Source of the DNA: JBMYZL01 sp049610385
Lineage (GTDB): Bacteria; Bacteroidota; Bacteroidia; Flavobacteriales_D; Sanyastnellaceae
Direction: 5' to 3'
Assembly (NCBI GenBank): GCA_049610385.1
Contig: JBMYZL010000001.1
Span: 158,570-222,569 of the forward strand
DNA: 64,000 nucleotides
The translations under genes were made by a program, and so were the position numbers. Shown piece after piece: positions 42,884 through 51,369 of this stretch; the stretch's first letter is position 1; each line of letters begins with the position of its first letter. The notes under the pieces were generated by a model. It made no database searches and had not been told where the DNA came from. It saw nothing but the letters and a program-made list of their open reading frames with translations.

Positions 42884-45169
42884 CTAGTTTTGGATCAAAA
42901 CCTGTTTCATTCGGCTGATTCCATTCGCACTGATGGCTGTCAAGAAATAGACCCCTTCTTTTGGTGACCCCAAGTTCCACTCGGCCGTTTGAACGCCGTC
43001 AGGCCATCTCATGGTTTCGATCAGACGACCGCGCGGATCAAACCATTGCAACCACTCCACAGGTTCACCATTCTGAGCCGGAAGTACGACATTCAAATGG
43101 CCAGTGGTGGGGTTGGGATACATGTCAAAATCCAAGAATTCACGGGGGCGGTCCGTACCCATTTCATCGGTGCAGAATTGCTCCTGGTCAATATCATCAA
43201 ATTCACCCCCAGTAGCGATGATGTCTCCCTGAGGATCCAAAATGGTCCAACTGCCTTCCCCGTAACCACAGCAGATTCCATCTCCATATGAATCTTCAAT
43301 GCGGAAGATGTAACAGCCCTCTTCCAAACACCAATCGTAGATGTGCTCTTCCCCATCGACATCGTCTTCATAACCGCCACCCTGATAGACGATTTGACCT
43401 AGACGTCTCAAGGTCCACGTGGTCTCCGTTCCGTAATCATCCAGCACCAAGACAAATTGAAAATCATGTGTCGGGCCTTCGAATGCTTGGATTTCCTCCA
43501 CCATGACATCGTTGAGGTCATTTTCATCCGATAAACCGTTCGGATTGAGCACCTCCACCACCAGTTCATTGGAACCACCAGAAAGGGTCAAAACCGGAAG
43601 CGCAATGTTCTCAGAATCATACTGCGCCAGATTTCCCGTCCAATTCAAAGCCGTCGGTTCTCCGCCATTCAATGCATATTGCAAAGTCACAGCGGTCAAA
43701 TTCTCGGAGCCCATGTTCGTTAAGACCACGATGGGTTCTATGGAGTTCACACCGCACAGCACTTCTTCAGGAAGGTTGCCGACCGCAATGCCCGCATCCA
43801 AATCAAAAGACACTGCGCCATCAGGCCAGCCATCCAAAACCGTCACCCCACTTCCTGTCGGATCCAACCAATCCTCCAAGCGATTGCTCGCGCTGTTTCC
43901 CGCATCCCAGCTCACATCGAATCGCCCATACCAATCGGCCAATCCATTGTTTACGCTGCCCGAACAAGCCGCAAAACCACCATACAACTGCCCCACAATC
44001 CGGTGGTTTTCATCAAACAATGGGCTCCCTGAACTGCCTGGTTCTGTGACACCATCTTCCCATTCATCAATGTACCAAACCGCTGCACCACCCTGATTTG
44101 TGGCATCCGGCCCATCCTCATCGAAACATATCTTTTTCACATCTCCGCTCGGATGGTGAATGCATGTCACTGCATCGGGTGCCACACCTGATGCATCCCA
44201 GCCGGCATACTGGACATTGTAACTCGCCGGAGGCACCGTACTCAATTCAATCAAAGCCACATCGCTTCCGTTGTTGCTCGCCACAAGCGTCCCGCCGCTG
44301 ATTTCGTCCGATGTAGGGCCCGTATTCCCGGTGCAGGTCGCCGATTCATGGTTGAACAAGTAAGTCCAGTTGTTGGGGTTGCCCAAACAATGATTCGCCG
44401 TGAGAAAGTATGGTGTTCCATCTTGCAAGGTGTTGTTGACCAAAGCGCCTGTACACACGGCTGAATTCCCAGAAATAATCAAGGCCACTGACCGTTTTTC
44501 GGTTGCCCAGGTGGCACCCTCAGGGCAGTTGACATTGATGTTGCAATCGCCCGAATTTCCATAAGGACCACGTTCCGCTTGCAACTGCGATTCAGCATAA
44601 CGATGCAATCCACGGTAGGCATGGATGACTTCCCCAATTTCAAGTCTTCCAGGAAATTCAGGATTCAAAGGCTCGTGATATTCTATGATCACTTGTTCTC
44701 CGGTGGTTTGGCCCAAAGCCAAACTTCCCCATGGTTTGTTGTTGCGGTGGTCAAAAGCCCCTCGTACATCAGTCCTGTCAGCATTCCAGATGAAGAGTCG
44801 AGCACCTTTCGGCAATTCATATTGCGTCAACAAGAAGGAAATGGCCAATGCATCTGGGCACAGCACGGACATTCGCCAGACCCTTTCACCACTTTCTCGC
44901 TGCCACACACCATGGTTCTCTGGTGTCCAAGATACTTGGTAGTCGATGCCAAATCGCCAAGGTGCCGACTTCACTGCATCTGTGATCGCATCCGCAGCCT
45001 GAATGGTTTCCATGTCCAGTTCCGGAAAACGCTCCACTGGGATCTCTTCCAGATTCACTTCATCCCAAGAGGGCTGACCTGGATATTCGATTTGGCCTTC
45101 AGACGCTCCCCAAAAGCCAACCATACAAACTGCAACCGACAGCCTCTTCAAACAATTACTCATATTCAT
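42884..45169 (-). CDS. T9SS-exported trypsin-like serine protease, lysyl endopeptidase-like
   Basis: 761 residues with a signal peptide (cut near ASEGQ). The S1 catalytic domain (about 195-470) has His260 in FLTANHCLG, Asp in NGSDVALIEL and the nucleophile in EPGSSGSPLFDE; the conserved NINVNCPEG start of the mature enzyme suggests a cleaved propeptide, as in Achromobacter lysyl endopeptidase. Ig-like/adhesion-type modules follow, then a T9SS sorting domain (FDMYPNPTTGHLNVV...EGVYFLTAI). A secreted digestive protease is the likely role. ATG 45163 is an alternative start. Confidence 0.9.
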   Translation of the reverse strand: MNMSNCLKRLSVAVCMVGFWGASEGQIEYPGQPSWDEVNLEEIPVERFPELDMETIQAADAITDAVKSAPWRFGIDYQVSWTPENHGVWQRESGERVWRMSVLCPDALAISFLLTQYELPKGARLFIWNADRTDVRGAFDHRNNKPWGSLALGQTTGEQVIIEYHEPLNPEFPGRLEIGEVIHAYRGLHRYAESQLQAERGPYGNSGDCNINVNCPEGATWATEKRSVALIISGNSAVCTGALVNNTLQDGTPYFLTANHCLGNPNNWTYLFNHESATCTGNTGPTSDEISGGTLVASNNGSDVALIELSTVPPASYNVQYAGWDASGVAPDAVTCIHHPSGDVKKICFDEDGPDATNQGGAAVWYIDEWEDGVTEPGSSGSPLFDENHRIVGQLYGGFAACSGSVNNGLADWYGRFDVSWDAGNSASNRLEDWLDPTGSGVTVLDGWPDGAVSFDLDAGIAVGNLPEEVLCGVNSIEPIVVLTNMGSENLTAVTLQYALNGGEPTALNWTGNLAQYDSENIALPVLTLSGGSNELVVEVLNPNGLSDENDLNDVMVEEIQAFEGPTHDFQFVLVLDDYGTETTWTLRRLGQIVYQGGGYEDDVDGEEHIYDWCLEEGCYIFRIEDSYGDGICCGYGEGSWTILDPQGDIIATGGEFDDIDQEQFCTDEMGTDRPREFLDFDMYPNPTTGHLNVVLPAQNGEPVEWLQWFDPRGRLIETMRWPDGVQTAEWNLGSPKEGVYFLTAISANGISRMKQVLIQN

Positions 45170-45605
45170 AATTCAATGGCGTTTGCCAATTTTCAAGCAC
45201 AATGACAGTGACCCCCCTCGGTGATGCACGCCAAGGCGTCAAATCGAAGGCCTGGCGCTCGACGACGAGGGCGCGGCAAGGATCTCCTGTTGTGTAATGG
45301 ACCACTTGCAACATCTGCTTGGGCGGCATGCTTTTCATCAATGGCCCCCGGGACAACAGGGAAAAGTCATGTTCAGCACAACCGCCACCATACTGCACTT
45401 CAATCACCAATGAATCGCCCAAGACAAGCGCATCGAGCAGTTCAAAAGGATGTGTAGGGGTCGCATCAACCTGGTCTGGGATGTGCTGATGGGACTCTTG
45501 TTCAGCCGCCACTGGCGATGTTGCCTGACAACCCAAGCCCAACCCCAAGGCGACGAAAATCCCCCAACGCCCCAAAAGTCTGCTCCTGAGGCATTGAAGC
45601 AACAT
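45156..45605 (-). CDS. Hypothetical lipoprotein
   Basis: 149 residues from ATG 45605. The N-terminus is a lipoprotein signal (GIFVALGLGLGC). The rest is a compact beta-rich domain with VIEVQYGGGCAEHDFSLL and GDPCRALVVERQAFDLTPW, where two cysteines may pair. I do not recognise a named family with certainty. Its end overlaps the protease start by 14 bases, so the two may be coupled and the lipoprotein could assist or tether the protease. Confidence 0.65.
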   Translation of the reverse strand: MLLQCLRSRLLGRWGIFVALGLGLGCQATSPVAAEQESHQHIPDQVDATPTHPFELLDALVLGDSLVIEVQYGGGCAEHDFSLLSRGPLMKSMPPKQMLQVVHYTTGDPCRALVVERQAFDLTPWRASPRGVTVIVLENWQTPLNYEYE

Positions 45606-45673
45606 GGCATGTTCTTGCATTGAGGCTCAAATTACAACAGAACCCCCACAGGCACACACCACGGTCAACACAA

Positions 45674-47551
45674 TCATTGAAAATGAATCACAAAAGGCAA
45701 GCGGGCCTGAAATCGGTCTTCACCACTGAGCATCCCGGCCACAGTTTTCAAATCATGGATCGCAGATGGGCTGATGCCTGAAGATTTCATCACCTCAGCG
45801 GCCAACTCCACACCTACAAAATCCTCGACGAATTGCTCAATGGGGTCCTTTCTCTCTGGCAGGAATATTCTTTCTGCGTCTTCGGAAAGGCCCGCCAATT
45901 CTTCTGCATGAGAGATGGCTTCTTCCAAGTTGCCCAATTCATCCACCAAACCGATTTCTAAAGCTGCTGTGCCCGTCCAAACCCGACCTCTCGCGATGGC
46001 ATCCACTTCCACCTCGGACATGCCACGCCCTTTGGCGACAAGCGAAATGAAATCATTGTAGATGTCGGTGATCGATTCGTTCATTGCCTCTAGTTGAACC
46101 GAATCCAAAGGTCTCTCAATGCCCATGCCGGCATGGCTGTGTGTGCTGACCTCGTCATAACTCAAACCCATTTTATCCTCCAACAACTCTTCAGCATGCG
46201 GAATCATCCCGAAAACCCCAATGGAACCCGTGATGGTCGTGGGTGATGCGAAAATGGCATCGGCGGCTGCACTGATGTAATACCCGCCAGATGCCGCGTA
46301 GTCCCCCATGCTAACGACAAAAGGTTTGCCCGCGGCACGAATCAACTCCGTTTCGCGCCATATCACATCGCTTGCCAATGCAGATCCACCGGGACTGTTG
46401 ACGCGCATCACCACGGCCTTGATGTCTTCTGCCAATCGCGCCTGGCGCAGCGCCTCTGCAATCGTCTCAGAACCGATGGTTTGGTCATCCCCCTCACCAG
46501 ATTCAATGCCACCCACAGCGTAGACCACCGCCACTTCACCACCCAAGTTATCTCCCTCTTCGAAATCCTCCCCTGCATTCTCAGATGCTTCTTCAATCTG
46601 CTCTGCCAATGCCTCCAAATCCGACAAGTTCATGAAGCGCTCTGGCAGCAGATAAGCGCCCAAGGATGCAAATTCCCACTCGGGCTCACCTGTACGTTCT
46701 TCAATCCAGGCCTCGAGTTCATCCTCATACATCACGCCATCGAAGAAACCCAAGTTCACACCGTCCTCTGCCGTTCGAAGGGACAGGGTTTCCGCCGCAT
46801 CATCCAAAGCCTCTGGCGTCATGTCAAAACCAACGGACATGTCAGCGCGCATTTCTCCCCAAATGTCCTCCAACAAAGCGGTCAATTGCTCGCGATTTGC
46901 TGGACTCATGTTCTCGCGCAGAAAAGGCTCAACAGCGCTTTTGTATGTGTTGTCCGGACCGCGTAAAACTGTCACACCCACCCCCAATTTCTCCAACATG
47001 CCTTTGAAAAATGTGGTTTGAAGGCGCATGCCGGCGAATTCGGCATAACCGTTGGGATGGAGATACACTTCTTCGGCGGCTGAGGCAAGATACATGCCGC
47101 TCCAAGTCGCCATTTCCGTCCATGAAATGACAAATTTTCCGCTGGCCTCTCGGAAATCAATGATGGCCTCATGAATCTCCTGTAGAGTCGCAGGCGAAGC
47201 CATCACGCCACTGACATTCAAAACGAGGCCTCGGATGTTGTCATCTGTCGCAGCTCGGCGAAGAGCGGACTGGATTTGGTCCAGACCCAGCGACAATTCC
47301 GGCTGGAGCGTGCCCAAATTGAATTCCGGTGCATCTGAGCCCCGCTCCACAATCGGCTCATTTAATTGAATCCGCAAGACGGTGTTGGGTTCGATGTCCA
47401 ACTCCGGTCCATCTCCTTCCGCTTCGGCGAACAAGGTGGCCAAGCCGCCAATCAACGCAGCCACAAAAATGACAATAAGCATGCCCCCAGTGAGGAGCAT
47501 CGCCACGGTAGACCCTATGATGGAGGAAAGAATTTGTTTGCCGAAAGACAT
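45674..47551 (-). CDS. sppA: Signal peptide peptidase SppA, 67-kDa type
   Basis: About 625 residues from ATG 47551, which begins a single N-terminal membrane helix. It has two tandem S49 domains. The general-base Lys lies in DNTYKSAVEPFLRENMSP and the nucleophile Ser in MGDYAASGGYYISAAAD, matching the E. coli Lys/Ser dyad; VNSPGGSALASDVI precedes it. It degrades signal peptides left in the membrane. A longer frame to 47749 adds a non-membrane N-terminus that overlaps folK and is not used. Confidence 0.94.
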   Translation of the reverse strand: MSFGKQILSSIIGSTVAMLLTGGMLIVIFVAALIGGLATLFAEAEGDGPELDIEPNTVLRIQLNEPIVERGSDAPEFNLGTLQPELSLGLDQIQSALRRAATDDNIRGLVLNVSGVMASPATLQEIHEAIIDFREASGKFVISWTEMATWSGMYLASAAEEVYLHPNGYAEFAGMRLQTTFFKGMLEKLGVGVTVLRGPDNTYKSAVEPFLRENMSPANREQLTALLEDIWGEMRADMSVGFDMTPEALDDAAETLSLRTAEDGVNLGFFDGVMYEDELEAWIEERTGEPEWEFASLGAYLLPERFMNLSDLEALAEQIEEASENAGEDFEEGDNLGGEVAVVYAVGGIESGEGDDQTIGSETIAEALRQARLAEDIKAVVMRVNSPGGSALASDVIWRETELIRAAGKPFVVSMGDYAASGGYYISAAADAIFASPTTITGSIGVFGMIPHAEELLEDKMGLSYDEVSTHSHAGMGIERPLDSVQLEAMNESITDIYNDFISLVAKGRGMSEVEVDAIARGRVWTGTAALEIGLVDELGNLEEAISHAEELAGLSEDAERIFLPERKDPIEQFVEDFVGVELAAEVMKSSGISPSAIHDLKTVAGMLSGEDRFQARLPFVIHFQ

Positions 47552-47641
47552 GAAGAAATGGATGTAAGGTTGGTAAAAAGCCGCAAAGTAGTCAGGATTC
47601 ACAAAGGCTTCCCAAACCATCTTGTTACATTCTGCTAAAAG

Positions 47642-48202
47642 ATGAGCCAATTGTCCGAATTTCGCGACATGAACGAGCATCGGATGTTCATCGGTTTGGG
47701 TGGGAATTTGGGCGACAGAAGCGCTCATTTGGATGCTGCTTTGGCGCAACTGACGGGCGCGTTTGGTTCACCTGTAGGGGTCTCGCCCCGATATGAAACG
47801 CCGGCTTGGGGGATGCCGGATGGAACACCGTTATTTTTGAATCAAGTGGTTGCTTTCATTGCACCGAAAGGCGTCCTTCCAGAACAAATCCTTGATTTTC
47901 TCTTGGCCGTGGAAGAGAAGATGGGGCGCGTTCGAAATCCTTCTGTAGATGCTTACCAAAACCGAACCCTCGATTGTGATTTGTTGCTGTTTGAAGGGCA
48001 TGATGCACCTCATCATTCGGAGCGGCTGACCCTTCCACATCCCAGATTGGCCCAACGGCGTTTTGTGTTGCAACCTCTGGCGGACATTGCACCAAAAGTG
48101 AAGGTACCCGGATGGGGAGAAACTGTCGAATCCTTGTTGGCCCGTTGTACCGACCCTTCCCTCTTGACACGCATCCCGTCTTCATTCTCCGAACAGGCAT
48201 GA
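47642..48202 (+). CDS. folK: 2-Amino-4-hydroxy-6-hydroxymethyldihydropteridine pyrophosphokinase
   Basis: 186 residues. HPPK transfers pyrophosphate from ATP to the pterin in folate synthesis. The family start MFIGLGGNLGDRSAHLDAAL and the metal-binding YQNRTLDCDLLLFEG motif are present. Starts at 47642, 47669 or 47684 are possible; the last is closest to the usual N-terminus. It diverges from sppA and is coupled by ATGA to the kinase gene downstream. Confidence 0.93.
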   Translation: MSQLSEFRDMNEHRMFIGLGGNLGDRSAHLDAALAQLTGAFGSPVGVSPRYETPAWGMPDGTPLFLNQVVAFIAPKGVLPEQILDFLLAVEEKMGRVRNPSVDAYQNRTLDCDLLLFEGHDAPHHSERLTLPHPRLAQRRFVLQPLADIAPKVKVPGWGETVESLLARCTDPSLLTRIPSSFSEQA

Positions 48203-48858
48203 AGAAGAAGACCACTGAAATTGGGAATCCGTACGGGTTCATTGCCATTGAAGGAAACATCGGTGCCGGCAAAACCACATTTGCTACCTGGCTTGCGGCC
48301 CAAACCAACAGTGAGTTGATGCTGGAAGCCTTTGAGGAAAATCCATTCTTGGAGCCTTTTTATTCCGATTCCGAACGCTATGCACTGTCGGTTGAATTGA
48401 CATTTTTAAGCGACCGGTATCGACAACACAAGGCCATGCTCCAAAAAAGGAATTTGTTTCGGCCCACGTTGATTGCAGATTACAGTTTTGCCAAGAGCGC
48501 CATTTTTGCCAAAGCGAACCTGCCATCAGCAGAATTCAAGTTGTTCAAAACCATGTTTCGGTTGATGGAATCCGGAATGCCCAAACCGGAGGTTGTTGCC
48601 ATTCTCGACCCCAATCGTTCTCGGATACGCAATCAAATCATTCAGCGTGGGCGGTCCTACGAACAAGGTCTGTCTGATGATTACTTGGACAAGGTGGCTT
48701 ATGGTTATCACCGACATTACAAATACGCTCGGGGATCGCGCATTTTGTGGATTGACACTTCGGATGTGGATTTTGTGGCGGAGCCCGAAGAGGCCTATCG
48801 TTTGGCACGTGAGGTGCTGGCCCCCCGAAAACCCGGGGTTTACGAAATTGAGCTTTAG
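48199..48858 (+). CDS. Deoxynucleoside kinase
   Basis: 219 residues from ATG 48199, overlapping the folK stop (ATGA). The P-loop reads FIAIEGNIGAGKTTFATWLA; FLSDRYRQHKAML carries the DR(Y/S) substrate motif; IIQRGRSYEQGLSDDYLDKV is the lid region. It belongs to the dCK/dGK family and phosphorylates deoxynucleosides for salvage. The folK-kinase pairing is common in Bacteroidota. Confidence 0.92.
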   Translation: MKKKTTEIGNPYGFIAIEGNIGAGKTTFATWLAAQTNSELMLEAFEENPFLEPFYSDSERYALSVELTFLSDRYRQHKAMLQKRNLFRPTLIADYSFAKSAIFAKANLPSAEFKLFKTMFRLMESGMPKPEVVAILDPNRSRIRNQIIQRGRSYEQGLSDDYLDKVAYGYHRHYKYARGSRILWIDTSDVDFVAEPEEAYRLAREVLAPRKPGVYEIEL

Positions 48859-48969
48859 GTGCTCAGTGAGGTTGCCAATGGGCTTGACCTCAGTGCTTTT
48901 TTCATGAATGTGTGCTGGAAATGAAGTCCATGTTGGGTGAACTTGTGCCGAAGCGGTAACTTCCCCTGC

Positions 48970-50400
48970 ATGAGCATGAATCGCAAAAACTTTTTGAAGC
49001 TCAGCGGGATGCTGGGGCTGGGAGGTCTGATGGGCGGGGCAAGCGGCTGCAGCACTTCAACACACACAGGGCCTGCCGCCTCACCCAGCTTGGCTGATCG
49101 AATCGCTGAAGTCGGACTCGAAGGATCTGTTTTTGATCTGGCATGTGAGGCCATTCCAAAGGTTCGCGTGGCGGTTTTTGGACTGGGCAATCGTGGACAA
49201 GTTCTGATTGACATGTTGACTTGGCTTGTGGAAGAAGGACATGCTGAGGTCACGGCATTGAGTGACATCAACCCGGCAAAAATTGAAAAATCGCTTGCCC
49301 AAGTCGCCGCGTTTCAATCCACTGTTCCAGACGTGTTCACCGGTTCAGAGGACGCTTGGCTTGAGGCCATGCAACCCCATGTTGCGGATTTGGCTTTGAT
49401 TTGCACACCTTGGGAATTGCACACGCCGATGGCCCTATCGGCCATGCGGGCGGGCTTGCATGTCGCGTCGGAAGTGCCCATCGCGTATACAGCTGAAGAT
49501 TGCATCGCATTGGTCAAAACAGCCGAACAGACCCAGCGCCATTGCATCATGCTGGAAAACTGCTGTTACAATGGCGAGGAATTGGGATTGCTCCGCATGA
49601 TTGAGGAAGGGGTATTCGGTACGTTGACCCATGCAGAATGCGCTTACCTGCACGATTTGCGGGCTCTGATGCTCGACCCCACTTATTATGAAGACCGCTG
49701 GCGACTGAAGCACCACTTGCAACGGAATGGGAATCTGTACACCACACACGGTTTGGGACCTGTATGCATGTACTTCGATATTTTGCGCGGCGATACCCTG
49801 ACTCACTTGGTATCCATGAGTTCTCGTGAGGCGGCCCTCAGCGAAGCCCTCTCGCGTTCGGAAGATAGCAGTTTACAAGCCATGGCATCATCCGTGAAAT
49901 GTGGAGATGTCAACACCACCCTAATCGGAACTGCATCGGGAAAATCCGTGATGTTGCAGTTCGACACACACGCAGGGCGTCCCTACAATCGATTGAACAA
50001 AGTCATCGGATCGAAGGCCGTTCATTATGGGTACCCATCGCGTTTGTATGTGGATCATGGCCCCACTTGGGATTGGCATGGTTGGTTATCGGAAGGCGAT
50101 GCAGCCGAAATGCGCGACCGATATGCACACCCCCTTTGGACTCGATTGCAAGCGTTGTCCGCACAACATCCCCAAGGACATGGCGGAATGGATTTTGTCA
50201 TGATGTACCGCCTTGTCCGTTGTTTGAATGCCGGTGTCGCACTGGATCTCAATGTGTACGATGGCGCTCTGTGGTCCCTTGTGGGTGCACTCAGCGAAGA
50301 AAGTGTCTCAGCTGGAAGTGCCAAGGTGGACATTCCCGATTTGACAAACGGTCAATGGAAGCGCCAGCAACGTCACCCCGTTCATCGCTCTTTGCTCTGA
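48970..50400 (+). CDS. GH109-like Gfo/Idh/MocA-family protein, exported
   Basis: About 476 residues from ATG 48970. The N-terminus has a Tat/lipoprotein-like leader (MNRKNFLKLSGMLGLGG, then GASGC). The NAD-binding fold starts VRVAVFGLGNRGQVLID. Segments ICTPWELHTPMALSAMRAG, LENCCYNGEELGLLRMIEEG, YLHDLRALM and LYTTHGLGPVCMYFDI align with the alpha-N-acetylgalactosaminidase of Elizabethkingia (GH109), including the catalytic-site His of THGLGP. Family members cleave GalNAc or related sugars by a transient NAD redox mechanism. Substrate not provable from sequence. Confidence 0.85.
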   Translation: MSMNRKNFLKLSGMLGLGGLMGGASGCSTSTHTGPAASPSLADRIAEVGLEGSVFDLACEAIPKVRVAVFGLGNRGQVLIDMLTWLVEEGHAEVTALSDINPAKIEKSLAQVAAFQSTVPDVFTGSEDAWLEAMQPHVADLALICTPWELHTPMALSAMRAGLHVASEVPIAYTAEDCIALVKTAEQTQRHCIMLENCCYNGEELGLLRMIEEGVFGTLTHAECAYLHDLRALMLDPTYYEDRWRLKHHLQRNGNLYTTHGLGPVCMYFDILRGDTLTHLVSMSSREAALSEALSRSEDSSLQAMASSVKCGDVNTTLIGTASGKSVMLQFDTHAGRPYNRLNKVIGSKAVHYGYPSRLYVDHGPTWDWHGWLSEGDAAEMRDRYAHPLWTRLQALSAQHPQGHGGMDFVMMYRLVRCLNAGVALDLNVYDGALWSLVGALSEESVSAGSAKVDIPDLTNGQWKRQQRHPVHRSLL

Positions 50401-50652
50401 GGACTTCTGTGCTATTCGGAGAACGAGGAAAAAGATTGCATCTCATCCGGACATCATTGATCCTGAATCGCTTCTCATCATCACTGGTGATGTAAATCTC
50501 AATCCGGTCAGATTTACAGCTCCAGAACCTTTGGACTGGAACCTATAGAGAATGATATAATGTGATGAAAAGAGGATATTCTTATTTAAATTGGCTTTTT
50601 TCGTATATTTAGGGGTTCTGCAATTAGCAGATTACGACTGAACCCCAATCTC

Positions 50653-51369
50653 ATGCGCCACTCATCCTTGTTATGTTGCCTCCTCTTCACTTGTTGCGTC
50701 GCAGGGGCACACGGACAAACCACGCCTGCCAAGGCTTCAAAAAACAACAGTGGTGCGAACACCAGCCAGATTTCTGTCGGGAAAACAACCGCTCAAAGAC
50801 CTGCCGGATCCAACAGCAATTCAGCATCCAATCGGCCAAGCAAAGACGAATTCATCTTTTCCTTTGATCGGGTTCCGACCTTCGCTGACCACGACCGAGA
50901 AGCAGCCATGAAGGAAGCGAATTTGCCCATCCGTTTTCCTGTTCTGCCCATTTACAATGTCTCAGAAGATTTGCCCGGCTACATCGATGTCTTGAGGCGG
51001 GTGAGCATGATGACTTTTGAAGGCATCGAAGAAGACAGAAAAGACGATTACAACACCCCGTGGGACCTGGTAATGGAGATTCAAGAATCTTCCAAAATTG
51101 AAGCTGAATATGACCCAAATCTGCAACTTCTGTCCGAGGAGATCATCCACTCAGCCGCTGGAGATGACTTTCTGATATCTCACTACGATTACTTCAGCGA
51201 TGGAGAACAATGGGGCCGGTTCGTCATGAGCACAGCGGCGCACGAAGCTGCAGGCCTGAGATACATTCAGGTGATCATCCATTATCCCAAGAAGTTTGAG
51301 GATTTGGTCCAAAATGAAATGGCATACTATTTCGACCAAGCCGTCATCAACCCATACAAATCGAAGTGA
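50653..51369 (+). CDS. Hypothetical secreted protein, first of a three-gene cluster
   Basis: 238 residues, not recognised. A signal peptide ends near GAHGQ, followed by a low-complexity Ser/Asn/Lys region (about 25-70) and a mixed domain containing FDRVPTFADHDREAAMKEAN and DLVMEIQESSKIEAEYDPN. The stop overlaps the start of the giant gene in an ATGA arrangement, so the two are probably made together. The 250 bases upstream are AT-rich and hold a weak TATATTTA box at 50604-50611. Confidence 0.7.
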   Translation: MRHSSLLCCLLFTCCVAGAHGQTTPAKASKNNSGANTSQISVGKTTAQRPAGSNSNSASNRPSKDEFIFSFDRVPTFADHDREAAMKEANLPIRFPVLPIYNVSEDLPGYIDVLRRVSMMTFEGIEEDRKDDYNTPWDLVMEIQESSKIEAEYDPNLQLLSEEIIHSAAGDDFLISHYDYFSDGEQWGRFVMSTAAHEAAGLRYIQVIIHYPKKFEDLVQNEMAYYFDQAVINPYKSK

